Part shown: positions 35,551 to 45,490 of the stretch, piece by piece | Layout of the letters: each line of letters begins with the position of its first letter | Position numbering within the stretch: position 1 is the first letter of the stretch | Assembly (NCBI GenBank): GCA_032622095.1 | Contig: CP136068.1 | Span: 114,997,509 to 115,061,508 of the forward strand | Origin: Siphonodentalium dalli | Lineage: Eukaryota > Mollusca > Scaphopoda > Gadilida > Siphonodentaliidae | Length of the DNA stretch: 64,000 nt | Direction of reading: 5' to 3' | Notes under the pieces: generated by a model | What the model was told of the DNA's origin: nothing | The model's input: only the letters and a program-made list of their open reading frames with translations | Databases searched by the model: none | Program-made: the position numbers and the translations under genes

Positions 35551-35588
35551 CCCGTGAGGAATCGCATTAAAAGTAAAAAGCGAAGTAG

Positions 35589-35955
35589 TTAACCCTTTAC
35601 CCAACAAACCGGCCAAAACCGGCCAAATAAAGCTTCAACAGCCTAAAATATCTTCGGTCTGTCTCAATAGAACCACATTGTGATAGTTACAGTTATGCCA
35701 TGTGCCAATGCATTCTCTTATATATGCGAGTCGACCATAGGTCGCCTCGCATATATAAGAGAATGCATTGCATTGGCCTAAAAAAATCTTTTTTTAACAC
35801 TTTTTACCATTTTTTCTTACATTCTTTAACAATTTTATAATTTTTAATGTGTTAAGCCAATGCATTCTCTTATATATGCGAGGCGACCTATTGTCGACTC
35901 GCATATATAAGAGAATGCATTGGCACAGGGCCCTTCTGTTTGGGTAAAGGGTTAA
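35589..35955. mobile_element. piggyBac-like MITE, family A copy A3, complete and inverted
   Basis: TTAA at 35589-35592 and at 35952-35955 form an intact target duplication, with CCCTTTACCCAACA and TGTTTGGGTAAAGGG just inside. It carries the same paired hairpins as A1 but in the opposite orientation, at 367 bp. This copy best defines the element's limits. Confidence 0.88.
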
Positions 35956-36057
35956 GTTCGCGTAACACATAGAAAACAATAATTATGGTATAAATAAAGC
36001 ACACCCACAGTAGCCGAGAGGACACAATTTCCACCACTCGCGATCGTCGATGTGATT

Positions 36058-36693
36058 TTAACCATAATTCAACTCGAGGAGAAAATTTGGTACTCTCGGC
36101 TAAATATGAGTGTTTCTTTTTATAACGTCCATTCCAATTCAATGGCATTAAATACACTCAATCCGATTAAACACCCCTAAATTACTATTTCTTTGGCTTC
36201 GGGGGTAAAATATATTTTATTCGAGTCGAGGAACCTACCCATGAAAGCTCAGAGTGATCAGATATCGATTTTTGAAGTTTGTTATTTCAATTGTTTGTGG
36301 CCCAGAAACACGCCGTCATACGAATGGTTTCGTTCAAAATTGCGGATGAAGATGGATAACTCTAAAAACAAGAGGTAATACGGCCAAATTTCGTGAATAC
36401 TCAAGTGATAATACGGCGATATTTCGTGGAACAAAATGTTGATAAATAACACGTTTTGGGAAATGTTATACCATAGTTGACAGTGGTTAGCATTATTTTG
36501 GTGAAATTAATCGATTCTGATAACTAAAGCGTATTTTGAAGAAATGTTGTTGTTGTTGTATCTTGATAGTATGGGGACCGTCTGATCGCATTGAGGACCT
36601 TTAACCATAATTCATCTCGAGGATAACATTTGGTACTCTCGGCAATATATGAGTGTTTCTATATATGACGTCCATTCCAATTCAATGCCATGA
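36058..36693. mobile_element. Family I element I2 between ~90-bp direct repeats
   Basis: The element (36146-36603) is flanked by two ~90-bp direct repeats, 36058-36148 and 36603-36693 (ATAATTCAACTCGAGGA, TTTGGTACTCTCGGC, ACGTCCATTCCAATTCAATG). This is either a tandem duplication that captured the element or an unusually long flank duplication. Confidence 0.65.
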
Positions 36694-36736
36694 ATTATAA
36701 AGTCAGATAGTGATATCTTCAGCCGTGACTCACACA

Positions 36737-36957
36737 TCAAGGATAAGATATTTGGCAAATGTAGTGCAGAGTTCTACTGCATATCTCATCGTAGAATTTC
36801 CACGATTTTGACTGGGAAAGTCTCATGCAGTTTTCAATGCCGCCGTCCGGGTCACCACTCCCACAGAGAACATACGACAAGGGTACGTTGTTTCTCGTGT
36901 AGTAACTGGTTTTGCTTCCGGCACCAGTGCCATATCCATCTACCCACACGCTCTGTT
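36737..36957 (-). CDS. Last exon of a C-type lectin-like protein
   Basis: On the minus strand a strong acceptor (TTCTATTTTTCAG) at 36960-36958 opens an exon that runs to a TGA at 36737-36739. The ~72 residues match the C-terminal half of a C-type lectin domain: SVWVDGYGTG, LCGSGDPDGG, IENCMRLSQSKSWKFYDEIC, LHYICQ. The four cysteines fit the two-disulfide core. Calcium-site motifs (EPN/QPD, WND) are absent or altered, so sugar binding is uncertain. The exon starts in phase 1. The upstream exon or exons would lie above 36957, but none was found before the retrotransposon at 37640. It may belong to a secreted immune or adhesion lectin (inference). Confidence 0.65.
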
Positions 36958-37019
36958 CTGAAAAATAGAACATGTGCCAAACATCCCGTTTGATATAAAC
37001 TTGAGACCCAGTCTAAGTT

Positions 37020-37496
37020 TAAAGGTACTCAACCCGATAAAACTCCTCTCAATTACTATTTCAATGGCTTCGGGGGTCAAAAATATTTGATTCGAGTCGA
37101 GGAAGTCACCCATCAAAGCTCAGATTTGTTAGATATCGATTTTAGAAATCTATTATTTTTCATTATCGGGAATACTATCTGGCCCAGAACTCAGTCAAAA
37201 TTGCGTTAAAATTACCACTTGATTTTAGAGTTATTCATCCTTGTCTGTTTGAATAGATTTGGAGTACACATCCAGAGCAGATTACGGCAGTTATTAGTAC
37301 TGATCTCGAGAACATAACAAATTTGAAAAATCAATATCTAATAACTCTGAGCTTTGTTTGATGGGTTCCTCGACTCGAATCAAATATTTTTTACCCCCAA
37401 AGCCAAAGAAATAGTAATATAGGACCCTCTGATCGGATTGTTGTTGTTGGAATCTGTTGAGATGGGGACCCTCTTTACGGGTTGAGTACCTTTAAC
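37020..37496. mobile_element. Family I element, copy I3, foldback form
   Basis: Begins AAAGGTACTCAACCCGATAA and ends with CGGGTTGAGTACCTTT. The two halves (37050-37200 and 37270-37430) are mutually inverted around TTAGAGTTATTCATC. It abuts the Ngaro-like element. Confidence 0.7.
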
Positions 37497-37651
37497 GGTG
37501 GATACTCAGCAATTAACATGGCTATGTCAATTTCAGCCGTTAGCGTACAATCTCAATAGTTCAGAACAGGGGAGTGGAAACATGTGTTCCTCATCCAGAA
37601 TCAAGCACGGCTTGTCCTCACCAAGGAAATTCCAATTCATGACTTGTCAAA

Positions 37652-38640
37652 GTGTCTCAGAATGAATTAATTAGAACAATTCAAACTTGGGAAGTCAACG
37701 AGCTTGATTCTGGAGGGAACACTGTTATTTCTATTGATAACATTGGAGGTAGAGTCGCATCTGATAACAGCCATATTGCTGCTCATGGTGAAAATGCTAA
37801 TGATGAAATGAAACAAGTAACTTTGGAAAAATTGGTTATTGACCAAAACAAGCAAGTTCGACTTTCTGGATTACCTAATAATCTAGGTTGTCAGATTCCA
37901 GTTTATTCTAAATTGAATTTTATTTTTTTTAAAGACATGTTAGTAAAGTATGGCAACAAAAACCTTTGCCAATTTCTAGAATATGGTTTTCCTATAGGCG
38001 TTTCTTTGCATGAAGAGAAATCCACTAACGTCAATTGTATAAATCATGGAGACGCTTGAGAATTTCCTGCTGATATAGGGAAATACATTGAAACTGAAAT
38101 GTCTTACAAATCAGTGTTAGGTCCATTCAAAAATATTCCTTTTGAATACTCCTGTTTGTCTCCATTAAAATTCAGTGCCAAAGAGAAATAGCACAGACCG
38201 CCGTGTTATTTTATATCTCAGTTTCCCCGAAGGCAATAGTGTAAATGATCTGATTGATATATCCATCTGTAGACTCTTTGGTACATATTGTAAAACAATG
38301 TGGCTGAGGTCCCTTCTTATTCATCAGGGATCTTAAACGTTGTTACAGACACATTCCCATAGATGTGGGTGATATTAATATGTTAGGATATAAATGGCAA
38401 GGGCAAATTTATTTTGACAGAGTTCTTCCAATGGGAGTCAGAAGTAGCGCCTTGACTCTGTTAGTTATATGATGAATAAGGCTGGATTCAAATTAATTAA
38501 CTATTTGGATGATCTAGCCGGGTGCCAATCTGGACAGAAGGAATCTCAAGATGCATATATATATCTGAAGCAATTATTGGATAATTGCGGTCTAGAAGAA
38601 GCATTGAATAAAACTTGCCACCCTTTCCAAAAACATGAGA
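37652..38640 (+). pseudogene. Ngaro-like reverse transcriptase, N-terminal and palm region, broken
   Basis: The first frame (to 38059) carries the RT entry region LCQFLEYGFPIGV and NCINHGDA, then a TGA. Downstream pieces lie in different frames: GKYIETEM, GPFKNIPFEYSCLSPLKF, a frameshift, RRVILYLSFPEGNSVNDLID, IRDLKRCYRHIPIDVGD, GQIYFDRVLPMGVRSSA, a small deletion near 38458, then MMNKAGFKLINYLDDLAG. YLDD (38502-38513) is the polymerase active-site box. These blocks come in the standard DIRS-group RT order. Stops and at least three frame changes make the polymerase non-functional as read. Confidence 0.8.
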
Positions 38641-39444
38641 TTTTTGGGTATCATGTTTGATACAGAAAGTTTAACTTTAAGTATTGGTCAAGATAGGATA
38701 ATGGAAATTCGTGAATTAGTGACTTGTTGGTTGAATAAGAAGAAATCTTCAAAGAAAGAACTGGAGTCCTTACTTGGCAAATTGAATTTTGTTTCCTCAT
38801 GTGTTCAGCCAGGTCTATTGTTCGTATCAAGGCTGCTCACATGGTTAAGAACTTGCAAAGTGATAGGAACAAGGGCTCCAATTCCCAAATATGTAAAGAA
38901 AGATTTGAAATGGTGGTTAATGTTTCTTAACCAATATAATGGAATTTCGATGATGAATGTAGAAGAATGGCCAGAACCTGATATAGTGTTAGCCTTTGAT
39001 GCTACTTTACAAGCTTGTGGTGGAATTAGTTATGATGAATGCTTTCATAGAGAATTCCCATCATTTATTTTGAAGAAAAAGTTACACATTAATTCATTGG
39101 AACTACTTACAATTTTAGTAAGTCTAAAACTGTGGGGAAACAAATATACAGGTAAGAAAATTATAGTGGTCTGTGACAATTCTTCTTCAGTTACAGTTCT
39201 GAACTCAGGTGCTACTCATGACTCATTCATGCAATCTTGCCTAAGAGAAATAGCATTTCTGGCAACTTTGCATGAGTTTCAAATTAAAGGTATTCACATT
39301 GCTGGGGAATTAAATAGAGTTCCAGATCTATTGTCCAGGTGGAATTCAAATAATGCTGAGAAATTTCATGAATTAACAGTCAATATGCAGATTGTCTTTC
39401 TCAATATGACAGATGAAGTTTTCAAATTTGAGCTTAATTGGTAA
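38641..39444 (+). CDS. Ngaro-like RT thumb plus RNase H, open frame
   Basis: Follows a frameshift after the YLDD segment and reads without a stop for about 268 residues. The RT connection (RFLGIMFD, LLGKLNFVSSCVQPGLLFVSRL) precedes an RNase H domain. The acidic residues expected for catalysis are visible: D in LAFDATLQACGG, E in INSLELLTILV, D in VVCDNSSSVTVLNSG and D in NRVPDLLSRWN. This fold removes RNA from RNA-DNA hybrids during reverse transcription. The frame ends with a TAA only a few bases before the recombinase frame begins to be open, so expression by fusion or reinitiation is likely in the parent element. Confidence 0.8.
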   Translation, partial: FLGIMFDTESLTLSIGQDRIMEIRELVTCWLNKKKSSKKELESLLGKLNFVSSCVQPGLLFVSRLLTWLRTCKVIGTRAPIPKYVKKDLKWWLMFLNQYNGISMMNVEEWPEPDIVLAFDATLQACGGISYDECFHREFPSFILKKKLHINSLELLTILVSLKLWGNKYTGKKIIVVCDNSSSVTVLNSGATHDSFMQSCLREIAFLATLHEFQIKGIHIAGELNRVPDLLSRWNSNNAEKFHELTVNMQIVFLNMTDEVFKFELNW

Positions 39445-39470
39445 ATTCATTTCGACTTACAGATCTTGTG

Positions 39471-40433
39471 ATGAAAAAACTGAAGGCAGATGTTGTACTC
39501 ACAACAAGAGCGGCATTTGCTGAAAGAACTCTCAAGAATTTAAAAATTCAAATCGAGTCATTTTATATTTTTTGCACTTACTTTCATCTTATACCCGTCC
39601 CTGCTACTAGTGAGGTGATTCAGTTGTATGCTCAATTTCTAAGTAGATCTTTTCAAGCAGTAGAATCCATAAACAAATACGTAGTAGGAGTAAAATCGTT
39701 ACATTTGCTAACTGGACATATTTTTCCAACAGATTCTTATCAATTGAAGTTACTTTTCAAAGGTATAGCTCGTCTTAGTCAGCATTCAGTTAAACGAGCT
39801 GATCCCATAACTCCCGAAATTTTATTAGAGTTTTATACATTATTAGAAGTTGACAAACCAGTAGATGCGACTTATTGGTGTCTATTTATCATTGCCTTTT
39901 TCACTTTCTCGAGGAAGTCAAATTTAGTGCCAGATTCGAAAACTTCATTTGATTCACATAAGCAGTTGGTAAGCGGTGATATCAGGATTGAAGATGGTAT
40001 GATGATTGTTACATTGAAATGGTCAAAAACCAATCAGTTCGGACAAAGAAAATTAGAATTACCCTTAGTATCAATTCAGCATTCTGCGCTGTGTCCTATA
40101 ACATCTTATTTGAATATGTTTAGGTTGAATCCAGCACAAGATGCTGATCCAGCATTTTTTCTAGAAAATCCTACACAACCTCTAACATATTGTAATTTTC
40201 AAAGTAAATTGAAGTGGCTTATTCAACAAACTGGTAGAGATTCTAAGAAGTTTTCATCACACTCCTTTCGAAGATGTGGCAGTACAGTCGCCTTTAGGTG
40301 TGGAGTACCATACGACTTGATTCAAATTCACGGCGATTGGAGAAGCAATGCTTATAAGAAATATTTAGAATTAAGTATTGAGGATAGATCCCGCATGGCC
40401 GAAGCCTTGAAAAACTACATTACCAAATTATAG
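39471..40433 (+). CDS. Tyrosine recombinase of the Ngaro-like element
   Basis: An uninterrupted 320-residue frame from ATG 39471; the frame is open further upstream, from 39438. The N-terminal part (about residues 10-110) reads as a SAM-like core-binding domain. The catalytic domain shows box I Arg in AFFTFSRKSNL, a Lys-rich hairpin (LKWSKTNQ), H-x-x-R in HSFRRCGS, the IHGDW box, and a Tyr in NAYKKYL. That is the R..K..HxxR..(H/W)..Y set of phage-type recombinases, which cut and rejoin DNA through a phosphotyrosine and integrate the circular cDNA of DIRS-group elements. It is the best-preserved gene of the element. It overlaps or closely follows RNase H and is followed by the hydrolase frame. 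Confidence 0.88.
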   Translation: MKKLKADVVLTTRAAFAERTLKNLKIQIESFYIFCTYFHLIPVPATSEVIQLYAQFLSRSFQAVESINKYVVGVKSLHLLTGHIFPTDSYQLKLLFKGIARLSQHSVKRADPITPEILLEFYTLLEVDKPVDATYWCLFIIAFFTFSRKSNLVPDSKTSFDSHKQLVSGDIRIEDGMMIVTLKWSKTNQFGQRKLELPLVSIQHSALCPITSYLNMFRLNPAQDADPAFFLENPTQPLTYCNFQSKLKWLIQQTGRDSKKFSSHSFRRCGSTVAFRCGVPYDLIQIHGDWRSNAYKKYLELSIEDRSRMAEALKNYITKL

Positions 40434-40505
40434 GAGCAGATGAAAATTCTTATATTATAATAGTGTGTTCATATCAATTATTAATTTCTGTTATTTCTAT
40501 TGCAG

Positions 40506-41025
40506 AGCGACCCAAAGCAGTATTGATTTTGTCAGATTCCATATGCAAATATGTCAAAGGGATCAATTTCACAATAGTAGAGCCTCATGGTGGAGCCACA
40601 ATACAAAGAATGACACCTATAATTAAGACAAACAAGGGGAGTATTAGTCATAAATATGTGAATATCCATGTTGGTACAAACAATATATGTTCAAGTACGG
40701 TTGCAGAAATGAAGATCTTGTTCAAAGAGTTAATTGCAGCAGTTCAGTCATTTACAAATTGTAAACTAATCATTTCTGCAGTTTTACCTAGACCTGTGGA
40801 TTTTTACCACACAGAACAAATATTAATAGATATAAATCTTATGATGCATTCACTTTGTAAAAAGAAACATGTTAGGTTCGTAAGTACTTATATATCCTTT
40901 ATCTGTAAAGGCACTCATACACCCCTATTACAAGTCTTTTTGCAAGGGATGGTCTACATTTGAAATTTGAAGGTACTAGGGTTTTAACAAACTTCTTCAT
41001 CCAAGTAGTGACACATTTGCATTGA
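40506..41025 (+). pseudogene. SGNH/GDSL-like hydrolase ORF of the retrotransposon, one frameshift
   Basis: Reads AVLILSDSICKYVKG (block I, with the nucleophile Ser in SDS), HVGTNNI (block III, with Asn), and after a one-base shift in a T-run at about 40936-40941, ARDGLHLKFEGTRVLTNFF (block V, Asp and His). It ends at TGA 41023-41025. SGNH enzymes cleave esters; some Ngaro elements carry such an ORF, and its role in the element's cycle is not established. A textbook splice acceptor (TTTCTATTGCAG) stands at 40494-40505. There is no good ATG at the start of the domain, so it may be joined to upstream coding by splicing. The gene is otherwise open. Confidence 0.75.
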
Positions 41026-41109
41026 GTAATTTGAGCATTTGAATTGTATATGGAATAGGTTGACAATTCATTCTGGTTTGTTTCAAATATATTTATCTAC
41101 AATATACAT

Positions 41110-41201
<92 letters not shown>
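41110..41201. repeat. Long (AT)n microsatellite
   Basis: About 90 bases, nearly all alternating AT, followed by TTCTCAAAATATATAGTAG, which resembles the family E tail. It lies shortly after the Ngaro-like hydrolase. Confidence 0.97.
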
Positions 41202-41202
<1 letters not shown>

Positions 41203-41997
41203 GGAGTTCTCAAAATATATAGTAGAAAACTGACATTAAAAAAATATATTCTCCAAGATACAGTACTCTTGTGAATCTTTTTACTCACTGACATTTCAAC
41301 AAGCAAATTATCTGTGTATTGTCGGCGCTCGATTCAAATATTCGCAAATGTCGCCTCAAAATAGCTGTAACCATATATATACTAAGTTACCTTTGAATCG
41401 ATCTAAACAGGAGAGAAACACATAAAGATAACAAAAAATTCCGAAAACAGTGACGGAAACATTTGGATCTCCAGATTGTATTCGAATGATTACGAGTCTC
41501 GGTTTATACAAAAATCTCAGACCAGGGGGGGGGACTAGGTCTCAGTTGCAGACTATTACCTATAACACACATAATTGTGGATTATATTAAATCTTGTCCA
41601 GTTCATATATAATTATAATCTTTACTCTACACGACATACAAATATAACACAATTACAATTTGGTTAACATAAAGATAAATGCTTCCAAAAAATACTTATG
41701 TTTCTGTTACCAGAACTTGTACGTTACCACATGGTTCGAATTATGAACAGACCGACAAAGGCTTGAATGACAATAAGAAGGAAAACCTTGGTTTACGTAA
41801 ACCTGAGTTTCAAAAAGACGAGAATACGGACAAGGGCTTATCAATAATCCCAGCTTACTCGCATCGAAGCTGGGTAACACATCGCGATCACCGTGGTTTC
41901 GGCCTGGTCTAGACTATAGTTTACATGAAACCCTGGTCTAGACCAGGGACCAGAATTCGGCCGATAGTGTTTGGTGGCGACTCGCTCCGTCCTATTC
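41202..41997. other. Intergenic, nothing recognised
   Basis: Inverted words GGTCTAGAC near 41906-41945 form a small hairpin. No coding feature could be supported. Confidence 0.35.
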
Positions 41998-42980
41998 TAA
42001 GGGTGCATTTACATTGCTATAGAAATGTATATAGATCTGTATGAAGTCACGTGTCGCGCATTACTGTGATCACAACATGATTACCAATAGTGAACGCGCG
42101 CTGATCTGTACTCTGGTAATTGACAATTCACTGCGAGTCGTGTCAGTTTAGGCCAGACATGAAAATGTATCAACTATCAGCAGATAACAGCGATTTGGTA
42201 TGTGTCGCATGTATTTAAAGTGTATCCTTATACCACTTGATAATGGTTCGAAGAAAGAATGAAAATCATGCAGTTACCCTACAACACCCTTTATTTGACC
42301 AAATGTAGTAAAATTTTCAACTGATGACAATTCCAATGACAATGTTAACCAATGTAGGACAATATTGTTTTCTTAAATTACATGCAGTTTTTATATATAG
42401 CTGTTAGACAATAAATATGATGATGATGACTGGCCACGGGGAGGGACCAGGACACAATCTTTCCAAGTGTTGGACATTTCCAACATTACATCCGCCCCTA
42501 TGATAAGGTTGGAAAATTTCCAGCTGATGGCCATTCCAGTCCAAAATTTTGATAAAAAGTAGGAAATTATGCAAATATTGGTCCGAAAACAATACCCCCC
42601 CCCCCCCCGAATAAAATGTTTGAAAATCAAACTACAAGATCATTTTTAATCTATTGTTGGTTTGGAAATTACAACTAATGTTGTGTCAGGTATGAAATAT
42701 CCAACCGTTGAACAAGTTGCCACGTCCCTATCCGTGTTTAATATTCGAAATACACGGGTTGAAATGACAACGAAAACATTCGCCAAGCCCGAGTAACAAT
42801 TAATCAAAACTGATTTGCCTGTCGCAATATATGGGCGTTGACCGTGACGTGTAGCGGTCACGATTTTTGCTCACACGAACTAATACCGTTTTCTTTCTGT
42901 GTGCATTTCTATATCAACCCGTTTACACTGTCTGCGTGTAGATCTGTGTACATTTCTATAGCAATGTAAATGCACCCTAA
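41998..42980. mobile_element. Family J element, copy J2, with ~650-bp internal insertion
   Basis: Ends TAAGGGTGCATTTACATTGC and its complement GCAATGTAAATGCACCCTAA form terminal inverted repeats. 42000-42170 and 42840-42980 match the two halves of J1; 42180-42840 is extra. The insert includes a (C)n run at about 42596-42608. Confidence 0.65.
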
Positions 42981-43537
42981 ACAGCTGTAACTTGCCAGGC
43001 ATTCAGCTCCCAACATCCGTAACCCCCATATCGCCACATTCCTGTTCATGAGATTTCCAGCAGATAAAATATTTTCCCAAGGGGAGGACCCGACCTCTTT
43101 TCACCTCGTTCTTGTGTATCAGAGGAGGATTCATGAACCGATTTAAGGGTGTGAACATTGAATATTATTTAGGCGCCCCATAAGAAGATATTTTAGTCAC
43201 GTTCCTTAACACGAAAATTATTTGTGATTGGGACATGATAGTGTTTACAGATAAGACGTAATATTTGTGATTTATGTTTGTATATGCGTATGTTCATAGT
43301 ATTGGCGGAATGAGATATTGTTGTTTCTTACAAACAATTGTAGATTCTTACAAAGAAAACTCGCCATAGTATTGACCCCAGTACGGATAACGCACTGCGG
43401 TGCCGCATCGAAAATGTTGATGTTCAAATCACCAGGGAGGTCGCACGACCCATACAATAGAACATCAGTTGATATTCTGGTTGATGGAAATTGATCTGAA
43501 ATGGCAGTTGATCGCTGTATTATTTCTGTTCCTCCAG
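42981..43537. other. Intergenic / likely intron upstream of a lectin exon
   Basis: No earlier exon of the plus-strand lectin could be recognised here. Confidence 0.35.
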
Positions 43538-43767
43538 GTGGGCTATTTATTGATGGCGTATACAATTCCACAATTTCAAACTGGGTGCTGCACGATGGAC
43601 GAATAATGGAATATTCTAACTGGAATTTAGGAGAACCAGTTACTACGACTGATGGCACGCACATAATCTTATGCCGTGATAAGGGTGGCAGTGGCTGCAG
43701 TTTGCAATGGAAAGTCCAAAAACACCCGGAGATTGGTCACGGTTACACATGTGAACTAGACGTTTGA
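43538..43767 (+). CDS. Last exon of a second C-type lectin-like protein
   Basis: Acceptor TTATTTCTGTTCCTCCAG ends at 43537, and the frame runs to TGA 43765-43767. The 75 residues read as the C-terminal half of a C-type lectin domain: LFIDGVYNSTISNW, MEYSNWNLGEPVTT, IILCRDKGGSGCSLQW, HGYTCELDV. The NWNLGEP box is the usual W-N-x-G-E-P turn; an exact EPN or QPD is not present. Cysteines in LCRD, GCSL and YTCE fit the conserved pairs, with one altered. The exon starts in phase 1, like the lectin exon at 36957. It is on the opposite strand to that exon, and its 5' exons were not found. Confidence 0.65.
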
Positions 43768-43769
43768 GT

Positions 43770-44225
43770 GAACACTAAATACTCATTGTCGAGTAGCTAT
43801 CCGATAGGAAATGTTATGATAATAAGTTAAGGGGGGACTGTATACCACAAATCCGGCGATGTATGGGACTTTCTCATTTTATACTGAACTGAATATATGT
43901 AATAAATGAATGAATTTGAGCCATGGATTAGTACAACATACACCCATGTGATATATGAACAATGCAAACAACATGGTAATTATAATGAAAATTAATTTAT
44001 GTTGTATACATTCTGTTCAGTATAAAAGAAGAAGATCCCATAAATGGTCGGATTTAGTGTACTCGTGTGTGGAACTTGTTATCTAAACAATTCCCTCCAA
44101 TGAAAATGCATCCCTCCACACTTCTATGATATTTTCGCTCATTATTTTTCCAGAACACACCTCCAAATTAATGACAGACCATTCCAATGTATACATTTAT
44201 AACTGAGTGAGAGAATGCATTTATT
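43770..44225. mobile_element. Family B relatives, copy B4, diverged
   Basis: ACTAAATACTCATTGTCGAG, AATGTTATGATAATAAGTT and, further on, GGAACTTGTTATCTAAACAA and AATGACAGACCATTCCAATG follow the order of B1 with extra sequence between. Limits are uncertain. It begins within a few bases of the lectin stop codon and so may lie in its 3' UTR. Confidence 0.45.
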
Positions 44226-44810
44226 GTGTATTAACACTTGTTTTACTAAACGGATTTCCCCACTCACTTATAAAAGTATACATGGGATTGGTTTATTATG
44301 CATCTGGCGTGGTTTTCAAGTGCAGTAAGCAGCCTACAGATAACTGAACTGCCGAAGGAGGGGAGGAGTCATATTCGTTGGAGGGAAATGTTCAGATAAT
44401 AAAGTCATTTTGTATCACCTATTGCTTGTCTTGCATGTGGTGGAATAGTGAAAAATATTTTCCCGAGTTAGTGTCATTTGACGAGCAAGCAGTCATGCTT
44501 ACTTTTCAGTTGACACAATCGAGGGAAAATATCGCTCGCTATTCCACCCATGGCAGTCAATAGGGCTCGAGAGGTTAGGTTGCTACGTGTTCAGATCTTT
44601 GCAGTTTCGGACAATGAACCCGAACATATCCTCGTGGAAATACGGACATAATCGACCTATAATGTGAAATAGGTACATAATGTGATTATTTGATTCTAAA
44701 ATAAACAGATAATGGACTCTTACCAGTTATTTCGTTTTTTGTTTTTTGGCGCGGCCACAGTGAAAACACATATTAAAGAGAACACCTGGGTTGGCCTACA
44801 TTGTCCGCAT
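44226..44810. other. Intergenic, nothing recognised
   Basis: Contains TTTTACTAAACGGATTTCCC words related to B2 (18660), perhaps another old fragment. No gene. Confidence 0.35.
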
Positions 44811-44908
44811 ATACTCTGCTTAGAATCGCCCCCATTATGAGTCGATAATGTGACTAAAATGTTCAGCACATTTATCGACTCAAAATGAGGCGATTCTAAA
44901 CAGAGTAT
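44811..44908. mobile_element. Hairpin with 42-bp arms
   Basis: ATACTCTGCTTAGAATCGCC and ATGAGTCGATAATGTG pair with the complements ending CAGAGTAT at 44908 around a 14-base loop. Possibly a small MITE; single copy here. Confidence 0.65.
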
Positions 44909-45340
44909 CTACCTAAAACAAGTTATATTATAATCAGATAATGTGTTGTTTTTTCCGGAGAACAGGCTGAGGATCCAGTCTATTCAACAAGATGTATTTA
45001 GTGTGCGCAAATAAACAGACACGAGCGTCGCAAAAAATAATGTTTTATGGTTTATGGCAATTATGCCAAAGGGGATGTCAGGAATGATAACTTATTGGCA
45101 AGGTCCGCAAGCACCACACCGACACACCGAGCAGGCAGATAAAAACCCGCGTGATGCATCGACTGGTAACCGGAAGGCGTGAACCCACGGCTATCTACAA
45201 GTCAACAAAAACAGTTAGGATAGTAGAACGGTTGATTATTCATCGGTTATGTGAAGTTTTAATTATGCGATAATAGTATAAGGCATATACATGTATATAT
45301 TGAGTATACAGAGAAGTTACACACCCATAGTTACACAAAT
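44909..45340. other. Intergenic, nothing recognised
   Basis: No gene or clear repeat. Confidence 0.3.
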
Positions 45341-45490
45341 ATAGATAAAGGTCATCGTAGCATGCATTGGATGAGTATATATACCTGTAGTTCCCGATAA
45401 ATATAGTTAAAGGTCATCGTAGTGTGCATTGGATGAGAATATATACATGTAGGTCCCGATAAATATAGTTAAAGGTCATCGTAGTATATT
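45341..45490. repeat. 62-bp tandem repeat, ~2.5 copies
   Basis: The word AAAGGTCATCGTAG starts units 62 bp apart near 45349, 45411 and 45473; ATATATAC..TGTAG and CCCGATAAATATAGTT are shared. Confidence 0.85.

Larger units (their letters stand above)
37640..41025 (+). mobile_element. Ngaro/DIRS-type tyrosine-recombinase retrotransposon, partly decayed
   Basis: Order seen: reverse transcriptase, RNase H, tyrosine recombinase, SGNH hydrolase. DIRS-group elements use a recombinase in place of a DDE integrase. The absence of a methyltransferase domain between RNase H and recombinase, and the presence of a hydrolase frame, favour the Ngaro branch over DIRS1/PAT (family knowledge). No clear gag was identified; 37500-37640 may be its remnant. 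Split direct repeats or terminal repeats could not be found by eye, so the limits are those of the coding parts. Confidence 0.8.

Noticed and set aside
41039-41233. Open frame rich in alternating Ile/Tyr
   Set aside because: Translation of the (AT)n microsatellite.
43272-43664. 130-codon minus-strand open frame
   Set aside because: Shadow of the plus-strand lectin exon, which has the domain match and the splice acceptor.
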